Assembly (NCBI GenBank): GCA_046329515.1
Contig: JAXLUM010000002.1
Coordinates: 310,001 to 374,000, forward strand
Source: Bog-950 sp046329515
GTDB taxonomy: Bacteria > Bacteroidota > Bacteroidia > Chitinophagales > LD1
Reading direction: 5' to 3'
Length of the DNA: 64,000 nt
The notes under the pieces are model-generated. The model was not told the origin of the DNA. It searched no databases and worked only from the letters and a program-made list of their open reading frames with translations. The position numbers and the translations under genes were made by a program. Within the stretch, counting starts at the first letter, position 1. Every line of letters begins with the position of its first letter. Below, one piece after another: positions 44,250 to 52,563 of this stretch.

Positions 44250-44285
44250 TAAACTATTAAACCGCAGTTTCGTTTAAATAGCGTA

Positions 44286-44981
44286 ATGAGTAAATACAAG
44301 CACATTTTTTTTGATTTAGACCATACCCTGTGGGATTTTGAAACCAATAGCGTTGGAGCGCTGAAGCAGATTTTTGCTGAAGAGAAATTACTTGAGCGCG
44401 GTGTGGAATCGTTTGAGAAATTCCACTATAAATACAAGCCCATTAATGACCGTTACTGGGCGCGGTACCATAACGGTTTAGTTAATAAGGAGGCAGTGCG
44501 TATGCACCGCTTTAGAGATACGCTTAAAGAATTTGGCGTTGAAGATTTGGCCTTAGCCAACCGCATGGCTGAAAGTTATGTTAGCCTTAGCCCACGCATG
44601 ACGGCGCTTTTTCCGGATGCGGTGGAAGTGCTGCAATACCTGCAGACTAAATATAAAATGCACCTTATTACCAACGGCTTTGCCGAGGTGCAATGGATTA
44701 AGGTAGAGCACAGCGGACTGAAGCCTTTTTTTGAACACATTATTATAAGCGAAGAAGTGGGTACACAAAAACCCAGTAAGGAAATTTTTGAAATAGCCAT
44801 AGCACGCGCCTGCACCAATGCCGATGAATGCATTATGATTGGCGATAATTTTAATACGGATATAGTAGGCGCTAAAAACGCGGGTATTGACCAGGTGTTT
44901 TTTAACCCGCATAAAGACAGAGTGCGCGAGCCCGTAACTTATGTGGTGAATTCCTTGATGGAGTTGAAGGAGTTTTTGTAG
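44286..44981 (+). CDS. yjjG: HAD hydrolase, YjjG-type noncanonical pyrimidine nucleotidase
   Basis: 231 aa. HAD motif I is DLDHTLWDFE (residues about 11-20), motif II is LITNGF, motif III has the Lys of GTQKPSKEIF, and motif IV is MIGDNFNTDIVGA. The DHTLWDFE start with a helical cap is characteristic of YjjG/YfnB nucleotidases, which remove phosphate from dUMP, dTMP and damaged pyrimidine nucleotides. Single gene, plus strand. Confidence 0.85.
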   Translation: MSKYKHIFFDLDHTLWDFETNSVGALKQIFAEEKLLERGVESFEKFHYKYKPINDRYWARYHNGLVNKEAVRMHRFRDTLKEFGVEDLALANRMAESYVSLSPRMTALFPDAVEVLQYLQTKYKMHLITNGFAEVQWIKVEHSGLKPFFEHIIISEEVGTQKPSKEIFEIAIARACTNADECIMIGDNFNTDIVGAKNAGIDQVFFNPHKDRVREPVTYVVNSLMELKEFL

Positions 44982-45017
44982 GGGTAGAACAGCTGTTTAG
45001 TTACGATTAATACAACA

Positions 45018-45076
45018 CACCCCTACCTGATTTTCCTTCGAAAAATCAGGCTTTCCCCTCTCTAAGAGGGGAAAAA
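45018..45076. repeat. Double hairpin of the palindromic family
   Basis: CACACCCCTA is followed by hairpin 1, CCTGATTTTCC-TTCG-AAAAATCAGG (45026-45050), and hairpin 2, TTTCCCCTCTC-TAA-GAGGGGAAA (45052-45074). It lies directly upstream of the truncated T9SS tail at 45108 and could act as terminator of the HAD gene. Confidence 0.75.
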
Positions 45077-45107
45077 CACAAGCCTATCTCATAGAGAGTC
45101 AAGAGGC

Positions 45108-45203
45108 ATGATGAATGTTTCAGACCTAGCTTCGGGATTCTATATCTATAAGATTGATGGAGGAGCGGATAAATCGATAAATTTGAAAGCAGCTAAGCTC
45201 TGA
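45108..45203 (+). pseudogene. Orphan T9SS sorting-tail fragment
   Basis: Thirty-one codons from ATGATG to TGA: VSDLASGFYIYKIDGG ... KSINLKAAKL. This is the usual end of a type A sorting domain (L-A-S-G-x-Y-x-Y ... G-K-L-x-K-x-x) with its upstream cargo missing. The in-frame codons before it run into the palindromic repeat, so the gene was cut near 45080. The downstream stop is 4 bp before the next gene. Confidence 0.55.
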
Positions 45204-45207
45204 TATT

Positions 45208-45822
45208 ATGAAAAAAATTACGCTAAGTGCGATTTGTTGCGCGTTCTTCCTATGTGCGTTTACGCAGATACAGATGGGGCTTTCTGTAACACCTGCATTA
45301 CCTTTAAGTAGTGACAATGTAATAGTTAACGCTCACGTAGCCCTTTATGACGGCTGTTATAAATTCGATAGTACATTGACTATAAACGGAAATGATATTT
45401 TAATTCACGCCTGTTACGTTTATGGCTGGGGTTTAACAGAGACATTGAAGCGAGACACCGCCTATTATTCTCTCGGAAATTTGCCGGATGGAACCTACCA
45501 TATACTCTATCAGGTTCATGCTACCCTTGATGAAAAGGATACCTTTTGCGCCAGTTATTCCCTTGTTGATACTGAGGCTATGACATTTACAGTGGGCGCA
45601 ACAAGCATAGCAGAACCAATTTCTGATATTGTATCCCTATACCCTGTTCCTGCTTCCAACCTTCTCAATATTCAATGGAAATCACCGGAGGGCGGATTAA
45701 TGGATGTTCAGAGTTTGGATGGCAGGTGCGTTCTTCAGGATTTTCCACTAACACATGACATTACGCAATTGCCTATTGCCATGTGGCTACCGGGGTTTAT
45801 ATATTGCTGTGTGCCGCAATAA
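45208..45822 (+). CDS. Secreted protein with damaged T9SS tail
   Basis: 204 aa. Signal peptide (1-20), a beta-rich middle (residues about 25-140) with paired Cys (YDGCYKF, IHACYVYGW, DTFCASYS), and the start of a type A sorting domain (LYPVPASNLLNIQW). The tail then loses its frame: the conserved ATGVYILL reads two bases over from 45781, and the ending NNKNIAIAKFQKW lies in the third frame up to 45859. So the export tail is broken by two indels. Function of the core unknown. Confidence 0.6.
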   Translation: MKKITLSAICCAFFLCAFTQIQMGLSVTPALPLSSDNVIVNAHVALYDGCYKFDSTLTINGNDILIHACYVYGWGLTETLKRDTAYYSLGNLPDGTYHILYQVHATLDEKDTFCASYSLVDTEAMTFTVGATSIAEPISDIVSLYPVPASNLLNIQWKSPEGGLMDVQSLDGRCVLQDFPLTHDITQLPIAMWLPGFIYCCVPQ

Positions 45823-45925
45823 CAAGAATATTGCTATCGCAAAATTTCAAAAGTGGTAATTGATGTACTTTCCTTAATCTGTACTACCCTAATTACCGCG
45901 CATCCACTTTACACCTATTCCACAT

Positions 45926-45958
45926 AAAAAACGCCACTCTTTTGAAGTGGCGTTTTTT
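45926..45958. terminator. Strong bidirectional terminator
   Basis: AAAAAACGCCACT ... AGTGGCGTTTTTT, a 13-bp perfect stem with T-runs on both strands, placed between the convergent T9SS-like gene and rpoD. Confidence 0.9.
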
Positions 45959-46000
45959 GTATTGTTTTTAAGCCCGCCGGCAAAGGCAGGTCTACAGGGG

Positions 46001-46870
46001 TTATTGACCTAAGTAAGCTTTAAGGGCTTTGCTGCGGCTTTGTGAGCGCAACTTGGTAATAGCTTTATCCTTAATCTGGCGGATACGCTCGCGGGTAATG
46101 CCCAGTTGCTCGCCAATGTCTTCAAGGGTCATTGGGTGTTCAACACCTATGCCGAAGAACAGCTTAATAACTTCGCGCTCGCGGTCAGTTAATGAACTTA
46201 AGGTGCGCTCAGTTTCTTCTTTTAATGATTCGAAGTAATCCAGGCGCTTATCCGCCATTTCGGCGTTTTCGTTCTGTAGTACGTCAATCAGGCTATTGCT
46301 TTCGCCATCCGTAAACGGAGCATCCATAGAAACGTGGCGGGCAGAAATACCCAGCGTAGCTTCTACTTCTTCCACCGTAATACCCATTACCAAGGCAACT
46401 TCTTCAGGGGTTGGTTCGCGCTGGAACTTCTGTTCCAATTCGCTAAACACTTTATTAATTTTTGTAAGGCTACCTACTTTGTTCAACGGTAAGCGCACCA
46501 TACGGCTGTGTTCGGCAAGAGCCTGAATAATGCTCTGACGAATCCACCACACGGCGTAGGAGATAAATTTGAAACCACGGGTTTCATCAAACTTCTGAGC
46601 GGCTTTAACCAGGCCCAGGTTACCTTCGTTAATAAGGTCATTTAATGAAAGCGAGTTGTTTTGGTACTGTTTAGCTACCGACACCACGAAACGCAGGTTT
46701 GCGCGGGTTAGTTTTTCCAATGCGGTTTGATCGCCCTGGCGTATGCGACGGGCCAACTCCACTTCCTCCTCAGGGGTCAACAGGTCTTCCTTACCTATTT
46801 CCTGCAGGTATTTTTCGATGGACTGGCTTTCGCGATTAGTGATTGATTTTGAGATCTTTAACTGCCTCAT
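46001..46870 (-). CDS. rpoD: Primary sigma factor, RNA polymerase sigma-70 (RpoD/SigA)
   Basis: 289 aa, the short Bacteroidota form without the large region 1.1. Region 1.2 (SIEKYLQEIGKEDLLTPEEEVELARRI), region 2 (ARANLRFVVSVAKQY ... DLINEGNLGLVKAAQKFDETRGFKFISYAVWWIRQSI), region 3 (VRLPLNKVGSL) and region 4 (LTDREREVIKLFFGIG ... ITRERIRQIKDKAITKLRS) are all present. It directs transcription from housekeeping promoters of the TTTG/TAnnTTTG type. Preceded by a strong AGGAGG site, which is unusual for this phylum. Confidence 0.95.
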   Translation of the reverse strand: MRQLKISKSITNRESQSIEKYLQEIGKEDLLTPEEEVELARRIRQGDQTALEKLTRANLRFVVSVAKQYQNNSLSLNDLINEGNLGLVKAAQKFDETRGFKFISYAVWWIRQSIIQALAEHSRMVRLPLNKVGSLTKINKVFSELEQKFQREPTPEEVALVMGITVEEVEATLGISARHVSMDAPFTDGESNSLIDVLQNENAEMADKRLDYFESLKEETERTLSSLTDREREVIKLFFGIGVEHPMTLEDIGEQLGITRERIRQIKDKAITKLRSQSRSKALKAYLGQ

Positions 46871-46874
46871 TATT

Positions 46875-46880
46875 CCTCCT
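46875..46880 (-). promoter_or_regulatory. Strong Shine-Dalgarno site of rpoD
   Basis: AGGAGG on the minus strand, 4 nt before the ATG of rpoD. Most genes in this window lack such a site, in line with the known sequestered anti-SD of Bacteroidota ribosomes, so this perfect match sets the start and could allow regulation. Confidence 0.7.
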
Positions 46881-47054
46881 GATTTTCTGTAAAAACGACG
46901 GGCTCTTCTTTAAGCGAAGGGCGAAATTAAACTTTTCCCTTAAACAGACGCAATCTTTATTGTATAACGTTTGCAATGCTTTCAAGGTTTATTAATTCTT
47001 TGCAAAAAAGAGCATTGGTATTGACGAAAAAGCCCGTACTATATTGTGCGGGTA

Positions 47055-48017
47055 TTATGCGTTTAACTGATGTTGGAAATTTACGTGGTAAGTTTCTTGT
47101 AACCAATCAGTTATGGCAGGCACTACGCCTTCAATATCTTCGTGTAAAACGGCATGGCTACGGCCCGGAAACTGCACAAACTTTTTGCGGCAGCGTATGC
47201 GGTCATAAATCTTTTGGGTGTACGACACCGGAAATATGGAATCTGCCGTGCCCTGCAGCACCATGACCGGTACGGTTATCTCCTCCACGGGCTTAGGCAT
47301 AGCCGTATCGGCCAATGATTTTAAAGCGCGCAGCGAGATGGTTTTAAGCGCCAAAGGGTCGCTTTCCATAAAGTTTTTAGCGCTGCCGAAATATTTAACC
47401 GGTATTTTATCTAAATCAATATAACTGGTAACCGGTATTTGCACATTGGGCAGGCGGTGGCCGTACTTGGCAATCATCCCTTTCATGTACTTAAACAAAC
47501 GGGGGTGGCGGGCCAGTTGCAGGGTATCTTCGGAAGTAAGGTCGGCAAAATTCTGGCAGATAACCGAATTCAGCCTTTCGTCTTTAGCGGCCATATAAAA
47601 GGCCACAATGCCCCCCTGGCTGCTGCCCATAAGGCTTACCTTACTGTTAAAGCGATTGATGGCATAGGTTATTACGTGCGAGGCATCGCTCATAATTTCA
47701 CTAATGGTATAATCGCCGCGCAGGCCCTCGCTACGGCCATGGCCACGGGGGTCAAGGGCTACAATATTATAACCGTGCTGGCCCAGTTTGTAAAGCAATT
47801 CGCCATAGCAAAGGCCATAAATAGCGGTGCCCGGTATAAATACTATGGTTGGGGCGTGTTTGTCATATTCAAAAACATCAACATGAATTTTGAGGCCATC
47901 GGAAATTACCGTATCGCTTTCAAAGTACTCATGCACACGGGGAAAGTTGAGCGTTTCCGCTATGTAATCGAAATAATCGTGGAGGGTTTCGAAGGTTTTG
48001 TCTTTACTCTGGTACAT
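47055..48017 (-). CDS. Alpha/beta-hydrolase (serine hydrolase)
   Basis: 320 aa, no signal peptide. The catalytic triad is visible: nucleophile Ser in MGSSQGG (about residue 133), Asp in LQGTADSIFPVSY and His in FPGRSHAVLHED. An oxyanion HG-type turn precedes it (FIPGTAIYG) and ALDPRGHGRSEG marks the usual loop after strand 4. Similar enzymes are lipases, esterases or lysophospholipases. The neighbouring YhhN-like lysoplasmalogenase suggests lipid turnover, but the substrate is unknown. Confidence 0.75.
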   Translation of the reverse strand: MYQSKDKTFETLHDYFDYIAETLNFPRVHEYFESDTVISDGLKIHVDVFEYDKHAPTIVFIPGTAIYGLCYGELLYKLGQHGYNIVALDPRGHGRSEGLRGDYTISEIMSDASHVITYAINRFNSKVSLMGSSQGGIVAFYMAAKDERLNSVICQNFADLTSEDTLQLARHPRLFKYMKGMIAKYGHRLPNVQIPVTSYIDLDKIPVKYFGSAKNFMESDPLALKTISLRALKSLADTAMPKPVEEITVPVMVLQGTADSIFPVSYTQKIYDRIRCRKKFVQFPGRSHAVLHEDIEGVVPAITDWLQETYHVNFQHQLNA

Positions 48018-48132
48018 TAGTTCACTATTAACATTTCTTCATATATCGGCAATGGAATGCCAATAGTAATAAAACGGACAACAATGTAATTGCTGATGTT
48101 GGTTACGTCAACTATTAAATCGCCAAACGTTG

Positions 48133-48882
48133 TTAATGGTCGGTGTGGTGCAGGTGAAACTGCCTGAGGCTGCCTTTAGCAATAAGGAACTGCCCCAATA
48201 TGTAAAGCACCATAATCATGGTGCCGGCCAATTCAATGTGCGTTACAAAGCGGCTTACGGCAATAAGGCTATCAGAAACCATAAAGGAAAGCGCCCCTGC
48301 CAACACCAGCGCAAAGCTGGGGTCGTTAACGCGGTGGTAACGGTTAATGGCGAATATTACCATTAGCGAGATGACTGAAGTGTACACCAACACCGGAATT
48401 AAAAAGCCTTGTATGGCAGGTTCAAGGTTATTGGCAATGGCGGGTACCAATACAGAAAGTAAAATACCGAGGTAGGCTATAAGTGGCACAAGCACCCACC
48501 ATTTTTTGGGCAATATGGCGTGCGCGTGTTTATGCCTTACATCGGCAAAAGAGAAGATATACAGCACATGGGTTATTAAGAAGCTAACCAGGCCGGCAAG
48601 AAAGAACAGAGGGTCCTTGGGTATGCCCAGCAACATTAAATCGCTGGGGCTTTTAGGCACCAGCATAAGGAACATATCGCCCCACCAGCTAAAGAAAAAG
48701 GCGGCTATCATCAACTTATGGAAGCGCGAAGTTGGCCCTTCAATAGACGAAGCATAATAGAAAATGAGCAAGGGCATAAGCAGCGGCTTGGTGAAAACCT
48801 TCAACATTTCATTAGCCGTTATCTCGGCATAAATCTCCAGCAAGGCATCTAACAAATACAGGTAGGCGATAATTTTTCCCAT
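48133..48882 (-). CDS. YhhN/TMEM86-like lysoplasmalogenase
   Basis: 249 aa with eight hydrophobic segments. It has the family pattern of TKPLLMPLLIFYY near the N terminus, the acidic WWGDMFLML stretch, and AGALSFMVSDSLIAVSRF in the second half; the conserved Asp residues in these two places are the proposed catalytic pair of YhhN proteins. The family cleaves the vinyl-ether bond of lysoplasmalogens in the membrane. It ends 115 bp upstream of the hydrolase gene start, same strand. Confidence 0.82.
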   Translation of the reverse strand: MGKIIAYLYLLDALLEIYAEITANEMLKVFTKPLLMPLLIFYYASSIEGPTSRFHKLMIAAFFFSWWGDMFLMLVPKSPSDLMLLGIPKDPLFFLAGLVSFLITHVLYIFSFADVRHKHAHAILPKKWWVLVPLIAYLGILLSVLVPAIANNLEPAIQGFLIPVLVYTSVISLMVIFAINRYHRVNDPSFALVLAGALSFMVSDSLIAVSRFVTHIELAGTMIMVLYILGQFLIAKGSLRQFHLHHTDH

Positions 48883-49195
48883 GCCTCTAATTTAGGTTTT
48901 AAACTTACAGCAGGCTTATGAAATCAATAAGCTGAATAATGGCGGCAATAATTTCCGCATTCTGCCAATTCGTTCTGCCACTTTTACGGTCGATATTTTT
49001 TATTTTTAAAGTGAGATAAATTATTTTTCACCCTGACAAAGGTCATGAAACCCTTATTGGACGCGGGTTTCCTTTGCATTGCGTAACGAAATTTTAAGAT
49101 GGTAATGAACTTTTTGGCCCCTGCGCTTTTGGCAATTGGCACTAAATGTGACAAAACCATCGCAACATTAATTCACCAAATTAAAACCAATTAAA
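48883..49195. other. Intergenic region, divergent promoters
   Basis: No gene is seen in this 313-bp stretch between the YhhN gene and the phasin-like gene. It is AT-rich, contains a TTTTGGCAATTGGCACTAAATGTG run about 60 bp before the phasin-like start (the TAAATGTG resembles a -7 box), and probably holds the promoters of both genes. Confidence 0.4.
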
Positions 49196-49603
49196 ATGGC
49201 TACAAACAACATTCAGGACACCCTGAAAAAGTACTTCTACTCAGGCGTAGGTTTAGCTTCGCACACTGCAGAAGTAGTTCAGAAATCAGTAAACGAACTG
49301 GTAAAAAAAGGCAAGATGAGCGAAGCTGACGGCAAGAAGATCGTTAGCGAAGCCATTAAAAAAGTAGAGGCACGCCGCCCCGAAATTGAAGCTAAATACC
49401 ACGAAGCTGTTCACAAATTTGTGAAGTTTACCAATACAGAAATTGACAAGCTGCAGAAGCAGATAAGCAAACTGGAAGGCAAGGCTGCTAAAAAACCAGC
49501 TGCCGCTGCTGCCAAGCCGGTTGCTAAAAAGAAGGCTAAGAAAAAAGTAGCTAAAAAAGCTGCTAAGCCTGCTGCACCAGCTGCAAGCGAAAGCAACGGA
49601 TAG
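49196..49603 (+). CDS. Phasin-like protein with Lys/Ala-rich tail
   Basis: 135 aa. Residues 1-95 form an amphipathic helical domain with many heptads (LKKYFYSGVGLASHTAEVVQKSVNELVKKGKMSEADGKKIV ... HKFVKFTNTEIDKLQKQISKL). The tail from about 98 is KPAAAAAKPVAKKKAKKK-like and resembles histone H1/PhaF tails that bind DNA or granules. PhaF/PhaI-type phasins bind storage granules via the helical part. Neither PHA synthase nor other granule genes are seen, so the role (granule, nucleoid or envelope) is open. Terminator follows 20 bp later. Confidence 0.65.
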   Translation: MATNNIQDTLKKYFYSGVGLASHTAEVVQKSVNELVKKGKMSEADGKKIVSEAIKKVEARRPEIEAKYHEAVHKFVKFTNTEIDKLQKQISKLEGKAAKKPAAAAAKPVAKKKAKKKVAKKAAKPAAPAASESNG

Positions 49604-49622
49604 TTTTACCGTTATATAAACG

Positions 49623-49652
49623 AAAGCCACCTGCAAAACGGGTGGCTTTTTT
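49623..49652. terminator. Terminator of the phasin-like gene
   Basis: AAAGCCACC ... GGTGGCTTT stem with 9-nt loop followed by TTTTGTTTT, 20 bp after the stop on the plus strand. Confidence 0.9.
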
Positions 49653-49754
49653 GTTTTATGCCCGGTTAAACCAGGTAACCGAGAAATGACATAGCCGCAT
49701 ATAAAGAAGCTTTGCGTTTCTTAATTCGCAATTAGCTTCTATTTTTAAGCCCAC

Positions 49755-51443
49755 ATGCTTTTCAATAATACGTTCAAAAACCTTAACCGCACGCGCGAAA
49801 TACTGGGCATACTGGTAAAGTATGGCTTTGAGGATTTTATTGCGAACAGCACGCTGCGCAACCTGGTAACGGAAAGTATGCGTATAAAGTGGCTGCGCGA
49901 TGAAAAGCCGGTAATGGAATATACCCGCTGGGAACGCGTACGCATGGCGGCTGAAGAGCTTGGCCCCACCTTTATTAAGCTGGCGCAAATACTTAGCAAC
50001 CGCCCCGATATTATACCCGAGGAACTGGTAAAGGAATTTGAGAAGCTGCAGGACCGCGTACCACCCGTTGATTTTGTTGAGGCCCGTGCCATAATTGAAA
50101 CAGAAACCGGCCGTAAGCTGGATGAGATGTTTGATGCGTTTAAGGAAGTACCTATGGCATCAGCCTCTATTGGGCAGGTATATAAGGCCCACCTTAAAAC
50201 GGGCGAGGATGTGGTGGTAAAGGTGCAGCGCCCGAATGTTAAAGAGATAATTGAACAGGATATAAGCATTATTAAGGAAGGCGTGCGCCGTATGGACCGC
50301 TACCTTAAAAAGCAAGGCGTGTTAAACGCTGAGGAAGTGGTGCGTGTATTTGAACGGGCCATTGTTAAGGAGTTAGACTACCGAACAGAGGCGCGCAATA
50401 TTGACCGCTTCCGTAACACCTACCGGCACCGTACTGATTTTTATGTACCTAAGGTTTACCGGGAGTTCAGCACCAGTAAGGTACTGATAATGGAGTTTGC
50501 CGAAGGTTGTAAGATTACCGATGTAGCTAAGCTGGAAGAATGGGGTATTAGCCCTGCGCGTATAGTGGAGAAGGGTATGGACATTTACCTTTCACAGATT
50601 TTTGAATATGGGTATTTCCATGGCGACCCGCACCCGGGTAACGTTCTGGTAAATAAAGAAGGCACTATTATACTGCTGGATTTTGGTATGGTAGGCCAGT
50701 TAATGAAGAAGGACAAATATGCTTTTGCGGGTATTTTTATAGCCATGGCGCGTTATGATGCGCGCGAAATGGCTGTGCAAATGCGTAAGCTGGCCGTGGA
50801 GGATAACATAACCGATATGCGCCAGTTTGTGTATGACCTCAACGATATGATTGAGGACTACGCTTACCTTGACGTTAGCGAAAGCAGTATACAGGATGTA
50901 ATACAGCGCCTGCAGAAGATAATGTATGACTATCACATTACCGTTCCCGGTAGTGTGTTCCTGGTGTTCCGCGCATTTGCTATACTGGAAGGTATTGGTA
51001 AAAAGCTGCACCCTAATTTTAAAACCTACGAGTTTATAAAGCCGTACGGGCAGCGCCTTTTAACTGAACAGTTAAAGCCGGAGAACCTGGCGCATGAAGC
51101 AGGCCAACGCTTCTCTAACTTTACCAGTTTTTTGAACACCTTCCCAATTGAGCTGCGCAACATATTGCAGAAAGCCACCAAGGGTAAATTACATTTTGAG
51201 GTAGAGTTGCAGGGTTATGGCTACGCCCTAAAAAAGTGGGACAGCATTACCACCCGCCAGGGTTTGATATATGTTATATGCGCGTTGATGATAAGCTCTT
51301 CTATTGCGCTGTTGGCTCCCTATCCGCCGGAAATGAAGTTTTACTACGGCATTAACAAGTGGAGTTTTATTGGCTACATGATTGCCGCCGGGCTATTCGT
51401 AGTTTGGGTGTATGCCATTGTGCGCCGCAAGATTTACAAATAA
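49755..51443 (+). CDS. ubiB: UbiB/ABC1-type atypical kinase (AarF family)
   Basis: 562 aa. The family's Ala-rich nucleotide loop replaces a normal P-loop: MASASIGQVYKAHL (about residues 133-146), followed by the invariant Lys in VVVKVQRP, an FxxEL-type EL motif (VKELDYRTEARN), HGDPHPGNVLV catalytic loop and LLDFGMVG (DFG). Two hydrophobic segments near the C terminus (about 500-520 and 535-555) anchor it in the membrane. The family supports ubiquinone or menaquinone lipid metabolism by ATPase activity. Downstream of the phasin-like gene on the same strand, 150 bp away. Confidence 0.88.
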   Translation: MLFNNTFKNLNRTREILGILVKYGFEDFIANSTLRNLVTESMRIKWLRDEKPVMEYTRWERVRMAAEELGPTFIKLAQILSNRPDIIPEELVKEFEKLQDRVPPVDFVEARAIIETETGRKLDEMFDAFKEVPMASASIGQVYKAHLKTGEDVVVKVQRPNVKEIIEQDISIIKEGVRRMDRYLKKQGVLNAEEVVRVFERAIVKELDYRTEARNIDRFRNTYRHRTDFYVPKVYREFSTSKVLIMEFAEGCKITDVAKLEEWGISPARIVEKGMDIYLSQIFEYGYFHGDPHPGNVLVNKEGTIILLDFGMVGQLMKKDKYAFAGIFIAMARYDAREMAVQMRKLAVEDNITDMRQFVYDLNDMIEDYAYLDVSESSIQDVIQRLQKIMYDYHITVPGSVFLVFRAFAILEGIGKKLHPNFKTYEFIKPYGQRLLTEQLKPENLAHEAGQRFSNFTSFLNTFPIELRNILQKATKGKLHFEVELQGYGYALKKWDSITTRQGLIYVICALMISSSIALLAPYPPEMKFYYGINKWSFIGYMIAAGLFVVWVYAIVRRKIYK

Positions 51444-51472
51444 AAAAGCCCCCTTTTGCAAGGAGGCTTTGC
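51444..51472. terminator. Terminator between the kinase and T9SS genes
   Basis: AAAAGCCCCCTTTTGCAAGG with AGGCTTT: an imperfect stem AAAGCC-CCT / AGG-GGCTTT placed immediately behind the kinase stop and between two convergent genes. Confidence 0.65.
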
Positions 51473-51491
51473 GTATAGAATACTTTATTGA

Positions 51492-52370
51492 TTAGTGGTT
51501 AACGCTAAAGCGTCCTTTGTTAATTACTTTACCACGGTTATCAATTAACGAGAAGGTGTAATTACCGGCAGCCCATTCTGAAGTGTTCAGTTGGTAACCG
51601 TTACCGTTTACAAACTCGTGAGTGATTACGCGGCCTGTTACGTCAAATACCATTACAGAAGCATTAACTAAAGTTTCGCTGCAGTTAAGGTTTACTACAT
51701 CAGTAGCAGGGTTAGGGAATACGCTTACTGATACGTTGTTGTCGATTTCCTCAACTAAAGAAGGAGGGTTTACATAACCGAAACGAACGTCGTCAACATG
51801 CAATGTTGAACCCTGGCGAGCGGTATCAGCGCTTGAGTAGAATTCCATTTGCAATGTATCGGGCACGTTAGCATTTTGGTAAGCAGGGCCCATTGGAATG
51901 TAAATTTGAGCCCACTGGTTTAATGGTCCTAAAGTGATAGCACCTGCTAAAACGTAAGCACCATTCTTTTTCATAAATAATACCAATGCACCTGAGTCAA
52001 CACCTGCACCTGCAGAATATTTGTAATCGAAGAACAGTGTATCAGGACGGAAAGGGAAAGCGATACCAGTAAAGCCCGGAGCCGGACCTGCTGTTGCGCT
52101 ACCCACACCAACACCGCCTGAAATAACGCCATACTGAGGAGCTACTATAACAGAGTCGGAACGCAGTTTAAGAGATGCCGTACCTTCAGCCTTATCAACA
52201 GAATCTTTAGTGGCTAAGCCCAGTGGGGCGCCAAAAATTGCTTCGTAGGTGGTCCAGCCGGTTGGAGCAAACTGCCCCCAGCTATTAAAACCACCATTAG
52301 GAACCTGCTGCGCCTGTATACCCAGGAAAGCCGCAACAAATAGGAGAACCAGAGTAAACTTTGTCTTCAT
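51492..52370 (-). CDS. Secreted PCMD-like protein with T9SS sorting tail
   Basis: 292 aa. Signal peptide (1-20); a beta-sandwich domain beginning VPNGGFNSWGQFAPTGWTTY (about 23-200), like the PCMD/carbohydrate-binding proteins common in Bacteroidota; then a type A T9SS tail (about 215-292: VFPNPATDVVNLNC, VMVFDVTGRVITHE, WAAGNYTFSLIDNRGKVINKGRFSV). Probably surface-exposed or secreted. The ligand is unknown; binding to sugars is an inference from the fold type. Confidence 0.8.
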   Translation of the reverse strand: MKTKFTLVLLFVAAFLGIQAQQVPNGGFNSWGQFAPTGWTTYEAIFGAPLGLATKDSVDKAEGTASLKLRSDSVIVAPQYGVISGGVGVGSATAGPAPGFTGIAFPFRPDTLFFDYKYSAGAGVDSGALVLFMKKNGAYVLAGAITLGPLNQWAQIYIPMGPAYQNANVPDTLQMEFYSSADTARQGSTLHVDDVRFGYVNPPSLVEEIDNNVSVSVFPNPATDVVNLNCSETLVNASVMVFDVTGRVITHEFVNGNGYQLNTSEWAAGNYTFSLIDNRGKVINKGRFSVNH

Positions 52371-52405
52371 TCTTTATTGTTTTTGTTATGAATTATTTGT
52401 GGCGC

Positions 52406-52413
52406 CAAAAATA
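52406..52413 (-). promoter_or_regulatory. Possible -7 box of the PCMD/T9SS gene
   Basis: On the minus strand TATTTTTG, an exact match to TAnnTTTG, 35 nt before the ATG. No clear TTTG lies at the -33 position, so the call is tentative. Confidence 0.35.
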
Positions 52414-52524
52414 GGAATTAGGTGAACGCAGATTCCTAATCTTGGTCATTTTACAAAATATGACAAAACCGTGACAATTATTAAGAGGCTGTAAACCAAA
52501 GGTTGCGGGCTAACCGGACAAACA

Positions 52525-52551
52525 AAAAGCGCCCCTAAACAGGAGCGCTTT
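52525..52551. terminator. Terminator of the Spy-like gene
   Basis: AAAGCGCCCCT ... AGGAGCGCTTT (one mismatch) 13 bp past the stop of the minus-strand Spy-like gene, flanked by T-rich sequence. Confidence 0.75.
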
Positions 52552-52563
52552 ATTTGTTGTTTT

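Noticed and set aside
46976..47266. Plus-strand frame of 96 codons opposite the hydrolase gene
   Set aside because: It overlaps the 3' end of the well-supported alpha/beta-hydrolase on the other strand and has no family features.
49745..50269. Minus-strand frame of 174 codons opposite the UbiB-type kinase
   Set aside because: It is antisense to a strongly conserved kinase coding sequence and is Ser-rich, as expected from a shadow frame.
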